Assembly (NCBI RefSeq): GCF_014202825.1
Contig: NZ_JACHHP010000004.1
Location: forward strand, 1 to 64,000
Origin: Chiayiivirga flava
Lineage (GTDB): Bacteria > Pseudomonadota > Gammaproteobacteria > Xanthomonadales > Xanthomonadaceae
Direction: 5' to 3'
Length of the DNA stretch: 64,000 bases
In this document: in pieces, positions 55,697 through 63,379 of the stretch
Layout: each line of letters begins with the position of its first letter
Numbering within the stretch: the stretch's first letter is position 1
Translations under genes and position numbers: made by a program
Notes under the pieces: model-generated
Told to the model about the DNA's origin: nothing
Seen by the model: only the letters and a program-made list of their open reading frames with translations
Database searches by the model: none

Positions 55697-56167
55697 ATGA
55701 AATTTGCGATGCGATCGTTGCTCGGTGCGTGTGTCCTTGCGCTTGTCGGCTGCGCCGGAACCGGGTCAAGTCCGTCAAAGGGCGGCGGCGGGGCTACGGA
55801 GGATCCGATGCAACGGGCGCTGGAGCGTTGGAGCCTTCTGATCAAGCACGAGGCGGGGGCTGCTTGGGAGTACCTGTCTCCAGGCTACCGCGAGGTGCAC
55901 CCCAAGGATGTGTATGCCGAGGAGATGTCCCGGCGCCCGGTTCGCTGGACGAAAGTCGAGCCGTATCAGACGGCTCCGGACGAGGAAGGAATCGGTGCGG
56001 TTCAGTGCAACGAGGAGGGCACCGTCTGCGACCTGAGACTCCGGGTCTACTTCAAGATCCGCTCCCATCTGACCAGTGTTGGTCTTATCGACAACTTCAG
56101 TGTCGTCAAGGAGAGCTGGATCAAGGTCAAGGGACGTTGGTACCTGGTTCCTCAGGACGCGAGCTGA
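55697..56167 (+). CDS. Small lipoprotein of unknown function
   Basis: 156 residues from ATG 55697, nine bases after the gspD stop. A lipoprotein signal with lipobox LVGC is followed by a Gly/Ser linker. The mature domain (WSLLIKHEAGAAWEYLSPGYREVHPKDVYAEEMSRRPVRWTKVEPYQ, then a Cys pair in VQCNEEGTVCDLRLRVYFK and the end WIKVKGRWYLVPQDAS) looks like an NTF2-like cone fold, inferred only from the strand pattern and the terminal W-Y-L. Being last behind gspD, it might assist secretin assembly or be a separately acquired gene. Its composition matches the shifted 3-prime half of gspD. Confidence 0.8.
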   Translation: MKFAMRSLLGACVLALVGCAGTGSSPSKGGGGATEDPMQRALERWSLLIKHEAGAAWEYLSPGYREVHPKDVYAEEMSRRPVRWTKVEPYQTAPDEEGIGAVQCNEEGTVCDLRLRVYFKIRSHLTSVGLIDNFSVVKESWIKVKGRWYLVPQDAS

Positions 56168-56220
56168 CGGCAGAAGGCCCTCAGGAAGGCGTCTCCAGCG
56201 GGGATTGCACGCCCCGGGCG

Positions 56221-56335
56221 GGTTATGGCAGACTGCGTGCGCTGTTGCCTAACCTCGCCCATGAAAGGCGGGTGAAAACCGCTACGGCGGAGTGGGGTTA
56301 GCCGTAAGCAAAAAGCCCTGTGGTTTGATTAGGAG
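56221..56335 (+). promoter_or_regulatory. Structured leader with competing helices upstream of a secreted-protein gene
   Basis: Several helices can be drawn in this 5-prime region. H1 is GGTTATGGCA (56221-56230) with TGCCTAACC (56246-56254), nine pairs and one bulge. P1 is CTAACCTC (56249-56256) with GGGGTTAG (56294-56301), which excludes H1. Inside P1 are a CGCC/GGCG hairpin and CCGC-TACG-GCGG (56279-56290), capped by a UNCG-type tetraloop. CCTAA (56248-56252) can also pair with TTAGG (56329-56333), which overlaps the ribosome binding site AGGAG. It matches no riboswitch class I know. The pairings are seen; the regulatory role is inferred. Confidence 0.42.
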
Positions 56336-56342
56336 TGTTGTG

Positions 56343-58046
56343 ATGAAAAAGAGTTCTCTGACCACGTCCGTGGTCGCCGGCCTCGCCGGCGTCGCCGGTC
56401 TCGTGAATGTCTCGAGCGCCCTGAACGTCAATCCCGACGGTCTCGGCCAGGTTCTGATCTACCCGTACTACACCGTCAACGGCCAGAATTCGACGCTCGT
56501 CTCGATCGTGAACACGACCGATGATGTCAAGGCAGTCAAGGTCCGCTTCCTCGAAGGCCGCAACTCGCAGGAAGTCCTCGACTTCAACCTGTACCTGTCG
56601 CCGTTCGATGTCTGGACTGGTCTTGTCACCGATCCGCAGGGCGACGACACCGGTCGTGCGATCCTGCGCAGCTTCGATACCAGCTGCATCGCGCCGATCA
56701 CGGTCTACAACGCGATCCGCACCGAGGCGGGTCAGAACTTCCTTGACTACCAGTACGCTGGTACCAACAAGGACGGCGGCCCGTACCATCTCGAGCGCAC
56801 CCGTGAAGGTCATATCGAAATGATCGAAATGGGTCGCGTGGTGGATGACGGCGACGTGTCGGAAAGCGATGGCACCTCCGTCAGCGCGATCGACGTGCTC
56901 GGCGGCAATCCGGCGCCGTTCGCCGGTTCGACTCTCGCGTCGTTTGCGACGCACGACGATGGCGTTCCGGTGAACTGCGCGGCGGTCGCTCGTGCATGGG
57001 ATGCCGGTGGCCAGTGGCGCTCCAATGCCAACCTCGACATCGATACGCCGAACGGCGGTCTCTTTGGTGGTGGTCAGATCATCGACACCAGCAACGGCAC
57101 CAATTTGTCGTACAACGCCGATGCCATCGAAGGTTTCTTCGTGTCCGAAAGCCGTGCGAACCTGCACGCGTTCCCGGGCTCGGTGGATCCGTCCCTGGCA
57201 TTTGCGCAGTCGTCGGACGGCGGTGAAGCCACTGCGGTCATCTTCGACAACGGCACGCTGTACCAGTTCACGTTCACCGGCGCGGATGCCGGCCGCAACG
57301 CTGTCTCGGCTGTGTTCATGCACAACGAGATCTACAACGAATACGTCACCAATGACGGCATCGGCGCGCAGTCGGAGTGGGTGATCACGTTCCCGACGAA
57401 GCGTCTGCACATCGAAGAACTCCTGCCGTCGCGTCTGCCGTTCCGTGAGATCTACCGCGGTGACAACGTGCCGCCGTACGCCAACCTTGCCGGCGCGTGC
57501 GAGCCTATCGATGTCGAATTCTTCGACCGCGAAGAGAACACGTCGGGCTTCATCCCGGACAGCGTGCTGCCGTCGCCCCCGCCGCCGAACGTCGAAGCGC
57601 CTGGTCTGAACCTCTGCTTCGAGGCTCAGGTCATCACCTTCAACCAGGTGACGGCCGGTGAAGTGCTCACGGGCAACGATCCGTCGGGCATCCTCGGCTC
57701 GTTCTTCCCGCGCAACATCAACCTGTGCCAGACTTATGCGCCGGACGATTCCTGCGCGGACGACAGCGTCTACACGGAAGGCTGGCTGCGCATGGTGCTG
57801 GGCGATCCGGCCCTGAACTTCATGTTCACGGATGCCGTGTCGGCCGATCCGGCTGAGCCGAACATCCTGGTCGGCCTGCCGGCGACTGGTTTCTGGGCGG
57901 CGAACTACGTGAACTCCGACGCTGAGCCGGGTCTGCTGGCGAACTACTCGGGTATCCACAAGCATCGTGCCGATCGCCTGACTGTCGCAGGCTCGGTGGA
58001 TGGCGATACGCTGACCTACACCGTCTTCGGTGGTTCCGGCGAATAA
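56343..58046 (+). CDS. Abundant-type secreted protein of unknown function
   Basis: 567 residues from ATG 56343, with AGGAG seven bases upstream. The signal peptide is SLTTSVVAGLAGVAGLVNVSSA. The mature protein opens with NVNPDGLGQVLIYPYYTVNGQNSTLVSIVNTTDDVKAVKVRFLEGRNSQEVLDFNLYLSPFDVWTG, which reads like a beta-sandwich. Later parts have Asn/Asp/Gly-rich loops and a Cys-containing C-terminal third (ACEPIDVEFF, LNLCFEAQV, NINLCQTYAPDDSCADD). I have seen similar hypothetical proteins but know no function. Strongly restricted codon use, a long structured leader and a perfect 12-bp terminator suggest high expression, perhaps as a surface-layer or filament component or a type II secretion substrate. 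Confidence 0.82.
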   Translation: MKKSSLTTSVVAGLAGVAGLVNVSSALNVNPDGLGQVLIYPYYTVNGQNSTLVSIVNTTDDVKAVKVRFLEGRNSQEVLDFNLYLSPFDVWTGLVTDPQGDDTGRAILRSFDTSCIAPITVYNAIRTEAGQNFLDYQYAGTNKDGGPYHLERTREGHIEMIEMGRVVDDGDVSESDGTSVSAIDVLGGNPAPFAGSTLASFATHDDGVPVNCAAVARAWDAGGQWRSNANLDIDTPNGGLFGGGQIIDTSNGTNLSYNADAIEGFFVSESRANLHAFPGSVDPSLAFAQSSDGGEATAVIFDNGTLYQFTFTGADAGRNAVSAVFMHNEIYNEYVTNDGIGAQSEWVITFPTKRLHIEELLPSRLPFREIYRGDNVPPYANLAGACEPIDVEFFDREENTSGFIPDSVLPSPPPPNVEAPGLNLCFEAQVITFNQVTAGEVLTGNDPSGILGSFFPRNINLCQTYAPDDSCADDSVYTEGWLRMVLGDPALNFMFTDAVSADPAEPNILVGLPATGFWAANYVNSDAEPGLLANYSGIHKHRADRLTVAGSVDGDTLTYTVFGGSGE

Positions 58047-58089
58047 AGCAGCTTAACGACGAATTGACGATTCTCGTCATTCGCTGTTG

Positions 58090-58120
58090 AAGGAGGGCCC
58101 CGCAAGGGGCCCTCCTTTTT
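58090..58120 (+). terminator. Very strong Rho-independent terminator
   Basis: A perfect 12-bp stem AAGGAGGGCCCC-GCAA-GGGGCCCTCCTT with a GNRA tetraloop, running into TTT. It begins 44 bp after the stop of the 567-residue secreted protein. Confidence 0.95.
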
Positions 58121-58338
58121 GATGGGCGGCACCTATTCGACGACGCGCGGGGCTAATTTCGTAACCCACGTTGTAGGCATTGCAGCCGTCTCCAGCCACA
58201 ATGTACGGCGGACGCCTCGTCGGCGCAGACGCGCCGGGGCGTTGCAAAATTGCCGGTTTGACCGGAGCTCCGTACGCGTCGACAATGGCAATGCAGGTCT
58301 TCCGGACCAGGACTTTTTTGAATTTCAGGAGTGAAACC

Positions 58339-59460
58339 ATGTTCCGTAGCCGACCGCATGTAGCCGCGATGGCTCCCTTGTTGTTCTCGATCATGCTTGC
58401 ATCGCCTGGCATGTCAGGTGCGCAGACGACCTCCCTGCAGTTCACCAATACGGATCTTGAGCCCATCAAGCTTCTGAACGGCACGACGGTCGGTATCGAC
58501 GGGAACGGCAATCTCTCGGCGCAGTGCGTACTCGATGGAACCGTTTGCGAAGGTCTCAGCAATGCCGTGGCTGGTCCTGTGCCAGCAGTGTCCCTGACCC
58601 GGACCGGCACTGGCAACATCAACACGGGCAGTACTCTCACACTGAACTGGACCGTACAGCCCGCTGCTGACATCTGCGTTGCTTCTTCGTCGCCGGCCGT
58701 TCCAGGCTGGAACAATACGGTCGTGTCGGCCGCGGGGGGTTCGGCGAATCTCTCGATGAGCACCAACGGAACCTTTGCGCTGTCCCTGAAGTGCTACAAC
58801 GAATTCGGCGTCAGCAATCTGGCGAATGTGTCGGTCACGGTCGTGGGGCTTCCCGACGTGAACCAAATTCCGGCGTGTACGGATCAGGCGCTTGTCTCGA
58901 CCGGTCGTGTACAGCCGACCGGCTTCACGGGCCACCTCGTGCAGTGGAGCCAGTTCTTCTACGGGCAGCAGTTTCCGCATGGCCCGTCCCATCTTTCACC
59001 GAACGGTGCGTTCACCTTGAAGTCGCTCGCTCCGTCGACGAACGGTCCGATGATGAACGCAAGGTACTTGACGATTCCGTTCCAGCCGTCCGCCAATTCG
59101 TCTTACTCGGTTTCCTGGCTCGGCGTCCAGCCGGTATTCGTTCAGAACGTCGTGAGCTATTTGTCGCCGCGCGTGGCTCAGAACGTCTTCGTGTCCATCA
59201 GCCCGTGCGCTGGAGACCTTCGAGCACCCAGCCAGTTTGGTGATGCCAGCCTCAAATTGTGTCGCGCTCAACTGAACAGTGGTAGCCTCAAGTTCGGTAC
59301 AACCGGCGCCGTTGGACAATGCGCCCTGTCTCCGGGCCAGCAGTATTTCTTGAACGTTGCCTTCGTGGACACGACCGTCAGTGGCGCTCTGTCGACGACG
59401 ACCACCACGTGTGTTGCGTCCGCCGGGAACCGGTGCGAAGCGAACTTCAACGGAAACTGA
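58339..59460 (+). CDS. Secreted protein with Ig-like domain, function unknown
   Basis: 373 residues from ATG 58339 (CAGGAG site). The signal peptide is APLLFSIMLASPGMSGAQ. Residues of about 80-170 look like an Ig-like module with a Cys pair: VSLTRTGTGNINTGSTLTLNWTVQPAADICVASS, then TFALSLKCYNEFGVSN and LANVSVTV. The C-terminal half is Ser/Gln/Phe-rich with several cysteines (ISPCAGDLRAP, LKLCRAQ, GQCALSPGQQYFLNVAFVDT, TTTTCVASAGNRCEANF). Five bases separate it from the prolyl isomerase gene, so the two are probably co-expressed, the isomerase perhaps assisting its folding. AT content is higher than in the core genes. Confidence 0.78.
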   Translation: MFRSRPHVAAMAPLLFSIMLASPGMSGAQTTSLQFTNTDLEPIKLLNGTTVGIDGNGNLSAQCVLDGTVCEGLSNAVAGPVPAVSLTRTGTGNINTGSTLTLNWTVQPAADICVASSSPAVPGWNNTVVSAAGGSANLSMSTNGTFALSLKCYNEFGVSNLANVSVTVVGLPDVNQIPACTDQALVSTGRVQPTGFTGHLVQWSQFFYGQQFPHGPSHLSPNGAFTLKSLAPSTNGPMMNARYLTIPFQPSANSSYSVSWLGVQPVFVQNVVSYLSPRVAQNVFVSISPCAGDLRAPSQFGDASLKLCRAQLNSGSLKFGTTGAVGQCALSPGQQYFLNVAFVDTTVSGALSTTTTTCVASAGNRCEANFNGN

Positions 59461-59465
59461 CAGGG

Positions 59466-60488
59466 ATGATGAGTACTCGAGGCAAGATTGCGCTCGCAGG
59501 AAGCAAGCGCAGCCTGTATGCGTTCTTTGTGCTGTGCGGTTTTACAGTGCACCCATCATGGGGCGCGGATGTAGATCGCGTACTGCAAGGCGACGGTGCC
59601 GTTGTCGCTTCCCGTGGGGGTGTCAGCCTCACCCTCGCGGAGATCGATGCACGTATCATGGAGCTGCCCGCGCAACTGCGGGCAGAGTACCTGAATAGCC
59701 CAACGCGTATCGAGGAGACTGTCAGCGCACTACTGCTCGAAAAGCAGTTGGCTGCCAAAGCGGTCGACTTGGGCGCGTACGGCGATCCGTACCTCGAGCT
59801 TCAAATCGAGCAAGCCAAGAATCGCTTCCTCGCTGCGCGAGCTAGAAAGCTGAACGAGGAGCAGCTTGCACTGCCTGAATTCGACGCCCTGGCAGAGGAA
59901 GAATACTTGGCGCATCCGGAGAAGTATTCCACGCCCGAAACTCTGGATCTTACGCACATACTCATCACGACGACAGGTCGCTCCAAGGAAGATGCGATGC
60001 GGATTGCGGAAGAGGTTCGCGATCTCGCCAAAAAGGGCGATGTCGACTTTTCCTCTCTCGTCCAGAGTTACACGGATGAGGTCCGCAATGGGGAGAAGTC
60101 TTCCGGGGTTCTGAGTAAAGTCACGCGCGGAGTGATGGAGCCCGAGTTTGAAAATGCCGCGTTCGCTCTGAAGCAGGCGGGGGAAATTTCCGGTGTCGTC
60201 GAGACCCGATACGGGTACCACGTGATCAAGCTCGACTCGCGCGCCCCGGCCGTCAAGGCGCCTTTCGACCAGGTCAAGGGAAAGATTATCGAAGATCTGC
60301 GTAAAGCATATATCGAGAGAAATAAGTCTGGCCTATCGGACAACCTGCGCAGCCTCAAGATCGAAGCGAATCCCGAGCTCGTTGCTTCGCTGCGCTCCCG
60401 ATATAGCCCGGACGGGCCCAAAGGAGCGCCCGTCGAGCGTGATCGTGACACCGGCAAGGCCGGGGACAAGCAGACGGACCAACGTTGA
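59466..60488 (+). CDS. Parvulin-type peptidyl-prolyl isomerase, exported
   Basis: 340 residues from ATG 59466 (or 59469), with an N-terminal hydrophobic segment (LYAFFVLCGFTVHPSWGA). An N-terminal SurA-like helical part (SLTLAEIDARIMELPAQLRAEYLNSPTRIEETVSALLLEKQLAAKA) precedes the PpiC rotamase domain (about 155-255): LDLTHILITTTGRSKEDAMRIAEEV, FSSLVQSYTDE, GVLSKVTRGVMEPEFENAAFALKQAGEISGVVETRYGYHVIKLDSR. A charged tail follows. It is periplasmic, either soluble or anchored. The EpsD subgroup in polysaccharide clusters is a possibility given the ABC exporter downstream, but the tight link to the Ig-like secreted protein favours a dedicated folding factor. Confidence 0.87.
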   Translation: MMSTRGKIALAGSKRSLYAFFVLCGFTVHPSWGADVDRVLQGDGAVVASRGGVSLTLAEIDARIMELPAQLRAEYLNSPTRIEETVSALLLEKQLAAKAVDLGAYGDPYLELQIEQAKNRFLAARARKLNEEQLALPEFDALAEEEYLAHPEKYSTPETLDLTHILITTTGRSKEDAMRIAEEVRDLAKKGDVDFSSLVQSYTDEVRNGEKSSGVLSKVTRGVMEPEFENAAFALKQAGEISGVVETRYGYHVIKLDSRAPAVKAPFDQVKGKIIEDLRKAYIERNKSGLSDNLRSLKIEANPELVASLRSRYSPDGPKGAPVERDRDTGKAGDKQTDQR

Positions 60489-60540
60489 TGTCAGGCGCAA
60501 CGCGAGGGCAGAGCTCAAAAGCCGAGTGATCCGAGACGGT

Positions 60541-61329
60541 ATGATGCCGGACAAATTGCGCTGGCGGCGAAGTGTTTCTTTGTGCCGCCTGTTTGTCGTG
60601 CAGGATCTTCGCTCGCGCTTTGAAGGGAGCATCCTGGGCGTTGCATGGACGCTTGTCTCGCCCCTGACGCAACTCGCTGTGTTCTACGTCGTTTTTCTGC
60701 ATATCTTCAAGGCTCGCGTGCCTGGCTTAGCTCCGGACGCATATCTTGCCTTTCTCGCGCTTGGCTTCTGGCCCTGGTTTGCATTTTCAGAAAGTGTGGT
60801 GCGGGCGACAACCACGCTGCAGGATCATGCAGCCCTTGCGGCAAAGGTCGCGCTGCCAAAAACAGTGCTTGTGTTCTCCCGCGTACTGTCGTGCTTCATA
60901 CTGCACGGGATCGGATTCGTCGCGGTTCTTGTCGTCATTGGTGTTGCAAGCCCCCTGCTGGAATGGCGCCTGCTGCCCGTTGCGGTCGTCGCATGGGTTC
61001 CATTATTTGCAATCGCCGTGGGCATCGGTCTGTTGACGGCGTCGGTGCAGGTATTTGTCCGCGATCTTGGCCAGGGCATAGGGCCTGCGATGTCGCTCTG
61101 GTTCTTCCTCACCCCAGTAATTTATTCGGCCGACATGGGGCCTCCTGCCCTGCAAGCCGCTCTTTACTGGAATCCGATCGCCAGCGTCGTGGAGGCGCAG
61201 AGGCTACTGCTTTTCCCGGATGCGTCCCTGCCAGGCTGGCAAGTCCTCGCACTTTCCACGATTTTTTTCCCATCCGCGGGGATCTGGATATTTCGACGCC
61301 TTGAGCCTTGGTTCGAGGACTATGCGTGA
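60541..61329 (+). CDS. wzm: ABC-2 type polysaccharide export permease
   Basis: 262 residues from ATG 60541 or 60544; the frame continues upstream to 60382, overlapping the isomerase gene, without a better start. Six membrane segments are visible. The family start VVQDLRSRFEGSILGVAWTLVSPLTQLAVFYVVFLHIFK and the later GPAMSLWFFLTPVIYSADMGP and LYWNPIASVVEAQRLLLFP are typical of Wzm/TagG/KpsM exporters. It moves an undecaprenyl-linked O-antigen or similar glycan to the periplasm. It overlaps wzt (GTGA). Confidence 0.9.
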   Translation: MMPDKLRWRRSVSLCRLFVVQDLRSRFEGSILGVAWTLVSPLTQLAVFYVVFLHIFKARVPGLAPDAYLAFLALGFWPWFAFSESVVRATTTLQDHAALAAKVALPKTVLVFSRVLSCFILHGIGFVAVLVVIGVASPLLEWRLLPVAVVAWVPLFAIAVGIGLLTASVQVFVRDLGQGIGPAMSLWFFLTPVIYSADMGPPALQAALYWNPIASVVEAQRLLLFPDASLPGWQVLALSTIFFPSAGIWIFRRLEPWFEDYA

Positions 61330-62519
61330 CCAGTCCGTTGCTACTCTCGGTCAATGGCCTCGGGAAGTCCTACCCGGCAGGTTCAAGCGGAGTTTCTCGT
61401 CTCAGCGCGCTCGGACGAGCGCTCCTTGGGCGCGACGTGCCCCGCATGCCGGCGCTTCGCGACGTCTCGTTCGAGGTCAGGCGTGGCGAGTCCCTGGCGA
61501 TAATTGGCGAAAACGGGGCTGGAAAATCTACGCTGCTGAAACTGCTTTGCGGTGTGCTGCATCCATCAAGCGGCAATATACGCCGCGCTGGAACGGTCGG
61601 GGCGCTACTCGAGCTAGGTGCGGGTTTCAATCCCGAGCAGACCGGTCGGGAAAACATCGTCGTGGCGGCGGCGCTGATGGGTTGGAGCGAAGCCGAAATA
61701 GGTCAGCGCCGTGCAGAAATAGAAGAGTTTGCGGACATAGGCCGCTATCTCGATGAGCCGGTGAAGCACTATTCCTCGGGTATGGTGGTTCGCTTGGGTT
61801 TCGCGGTGGTCGCGGCGATCAGTCCCGATCTGCTGATCACCGATGAGGTGCTTGCCGTTGGTGACGAATCGTTCCAGAAAAAATGTGTACGCTGGATGGA
61901 AGGGTATATCGAGAGTGGTGGAACGCTTCTCCTCGTCTCACACTCGATGTATCACGTACAAAAGCTGTGCAGTCATGCCCTTTGGATCAAGGACGGGCGG
62001 CCTGAGAGTTACGGCGACGTATTCGACGTCACGCAGGATTATCTTGCCTATCATGAGCGTAAAGTGGCAGCCCGTCTCGGGTCAGAAATCGATTCCGCCT
62101 ACGTTGGCAGCGAGTATCGGTTGACCCGCGTGTTGCTCGACGGCGGCGAAAGCGAGCTGCCTCGCATGCTGGCATCCGGAGCATGCCTTTGTATCGAAGC
62201 GCAAATCTATTGCCCGGACGACAGGATCCCGCAACTCGGTATCGGCCTGCTCAGAGCGGATGGTACGGCCGTCTTCGGAACGACGTCCGAAATCGACGGG
62301 GCCCGAGCCTATCGATCCGACGCACGGCACGTAACATACAAGATCGACCTGCAGCACATGCCGCTGCTGCCCGGCAGCTACACGCTGAAGCTGCACGCGC
62401 TCGATCCGGAGGGCGTGCGGCTGTTCGACACGGTGGAGCGCGGCTTCATCGTGCGCGGCGCGACGCGCGAACTCGGCATGCTGAACCTCGCGCGGCGCTG
62501 GCACGCGCCCGACGCCTGA
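61326..62519 (+). CDS. wzt: Polysaccharide ABC transporter ATPase with carbohydrate-binding domain
   Basis: 397 residues from GTG 61326, overlapping the wzm stop. Walker A is GENGAGKST (61-69), the signature region is VKHYSSGMVVRLGFAV, Walker B is LLITDEVLAVGDESFQ and the H-loop is LLVSHSM, the Wzt/TagH pattern. Residues of about 255-385 form the Wzt C-terminal beta-sandwich that recognises the capped glycan end (LRADGTAVFGTTSEIDG, HVTYKIDLQHMPLLPGSYTLKLHALDPEG). DNA composition changes abruptly near 62330: the last 190 bp are as GC-rich as the core genome while the rest of the gene is not, so the gene looks mosaic. Confidence 0.92.
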   Translation: MTSPLLLSVNGLGKSYPAGSSGVSRLSALGRALLGRDVPRMPALRDVSFEVRRGESLAIIGENGAGKSTLLKLLCGVLHPSSGNIRRAGTVGALLELGAGFNPEQTGRENIVVAAALMGWSEAEIGQRRAEIEEFADIGRYLDEPVKHYSSGMVVRLGFAVVAAISPDLLITDEVLAVGDESFQKKCVRWMEGYIESGGTLLLVSHSMYHVQKLCSHALWIKDGRPESYGDVFDVTQDYLAYHERKVAARLGSEIDSAYVGSEYRLTRVLLDGGESELPRMLASGACLCIEAQIYCPDDRIPQLGIGLLRADGTAVFGTTSEIDGARAYRSDARHVTYKIDLQHMPLLPGSYTLKLHALDPEGVRLFDTVERGFIVRGATRELGMLNLARRWHAPDA

Positions 62520-62527
62520 GCAGGGCG

Positions 62528-63379
62528 ATGTTGCCGATCGTCGTGGTGCCCATTTTCGGTGCGTCCGACGTGCTCGATGCCTGCCTTGCGAGCCTGCTGC
62601 GCACGCTGCCGCAGGATGCCCGCGTGCTGCTGTGCGACGACGCGTCGCCGCAGCCGGAAATTGCGCCGATGCTGCACGCGTTCGCGCGGCAGGCGGCGTT
62701 CGAGGTGCACATCGAACGCCGTGCGGTGAACCTCGGCTTCATCGGCAACGTCAACCGCGCGTTTGCACGCACCGCCGGAAGCGATGTCGTGCTGCTGAAT
62801 TCCGACACCATTGCCACGCCCGGCTGGCTGCAGGCACTTGTCGCCTGCGCCGAGACCGACCCGCGGGTCGCTACCGCAACGCCGTGGTCGAACAACGCGG
62901 AGATCTGTTCGTTCCCCGACTTCTGCCGTGCCGGCCCGGTGCCGGACGATGCCGATGCGATCGCGCGCGCGGCGGCCGACGAGGATGCGCCCGCGTATCC
63001 CGATCTGCCCACCGGGGTCGGATTCTGCATGTACGTACGCCGCGCCGCGCTCGATCGCGTGGGCGACTTCGATGCAGCCACGTTCGGCCGCGGTTACGGC
63101 GAGGAGAACGACTTCTGCCTGCGTGTTGCAGCGCACGGCTGGCGCAACGTGCTGTGCGACACGGCGTACGTGGTGCATCGCGGCGGGGCGTCCTTCGGCA
63201 GCGAGGGTCACCGTCCCGGTGGCGAGAACCTCGCGCGGCTGACGGCGCGTTATCCGGAGTACAATCGCCTGGTCGCGGAGTTCATCCTGCGCGATCCCCT
63301 CAAACCCCTGCGCGACCGACTTGCCGCCCGCATCGATGCGCAGCGTCCGCAGTCCGCACAGCGCGACCTCTTCGCCTGA
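62528..63379 (+). CDS. Family 2 glycosyltransferase
   Basis: 283 residues from ATG 62528. It is a GT-A fold: IVVVPIFGASDVLDACLASLL, the nucleotide-sugar aspartates in LLCDDASP and VLLNSDTIATPGWL, and a catalytic region with FGRGYGEENDFCLRVAAHGWRNVLCDTAYVVHRGG, typical of rhamnosyltransferase-like GT2 proteins. The sugar is not predictable. It is cytoplasmic and acts on a lipid-linked glycan, presumably the one exported by Wzm/Wzt. GC content is high, as in the core genome, unlike the preceding genes. It overlaps the methyltransferase start (TGATG). Confidence 0.9.
   Translation: MLPIVVVPIFGASDVLDACLASLLRTLPQDARVLLCDDASPQPEIAPMLHAFARQAAFEVHIERRAVNLGFIGNVNRAFARTAGSDVVLLNSDTIATPGWLQALVACAETDPRVATATPWSNNAEICSFPDFCRAGPVPDDADAIARAAADEDAPAYPDLPTGVGFCMYVRRAALDRVGDFDAATFGRGYGEENDFCLRVAAHGWRNVLCDTAYVVHRGGASFGSEGHRPGGENLARLTARYPEYNRLVAEFILRDPLKPLRDRLAARIDAQRPQSAQRDLFA

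Noticed and set aside
56221-56335. Leader as a cyclic-di-GMP-I riboswitch
   Set aside because: I compared it by eye with the GEMM consensus (tetraloop-receptor and the two conserved stems) and the conserved bases do not match, so it is left as an unknown structured leader.
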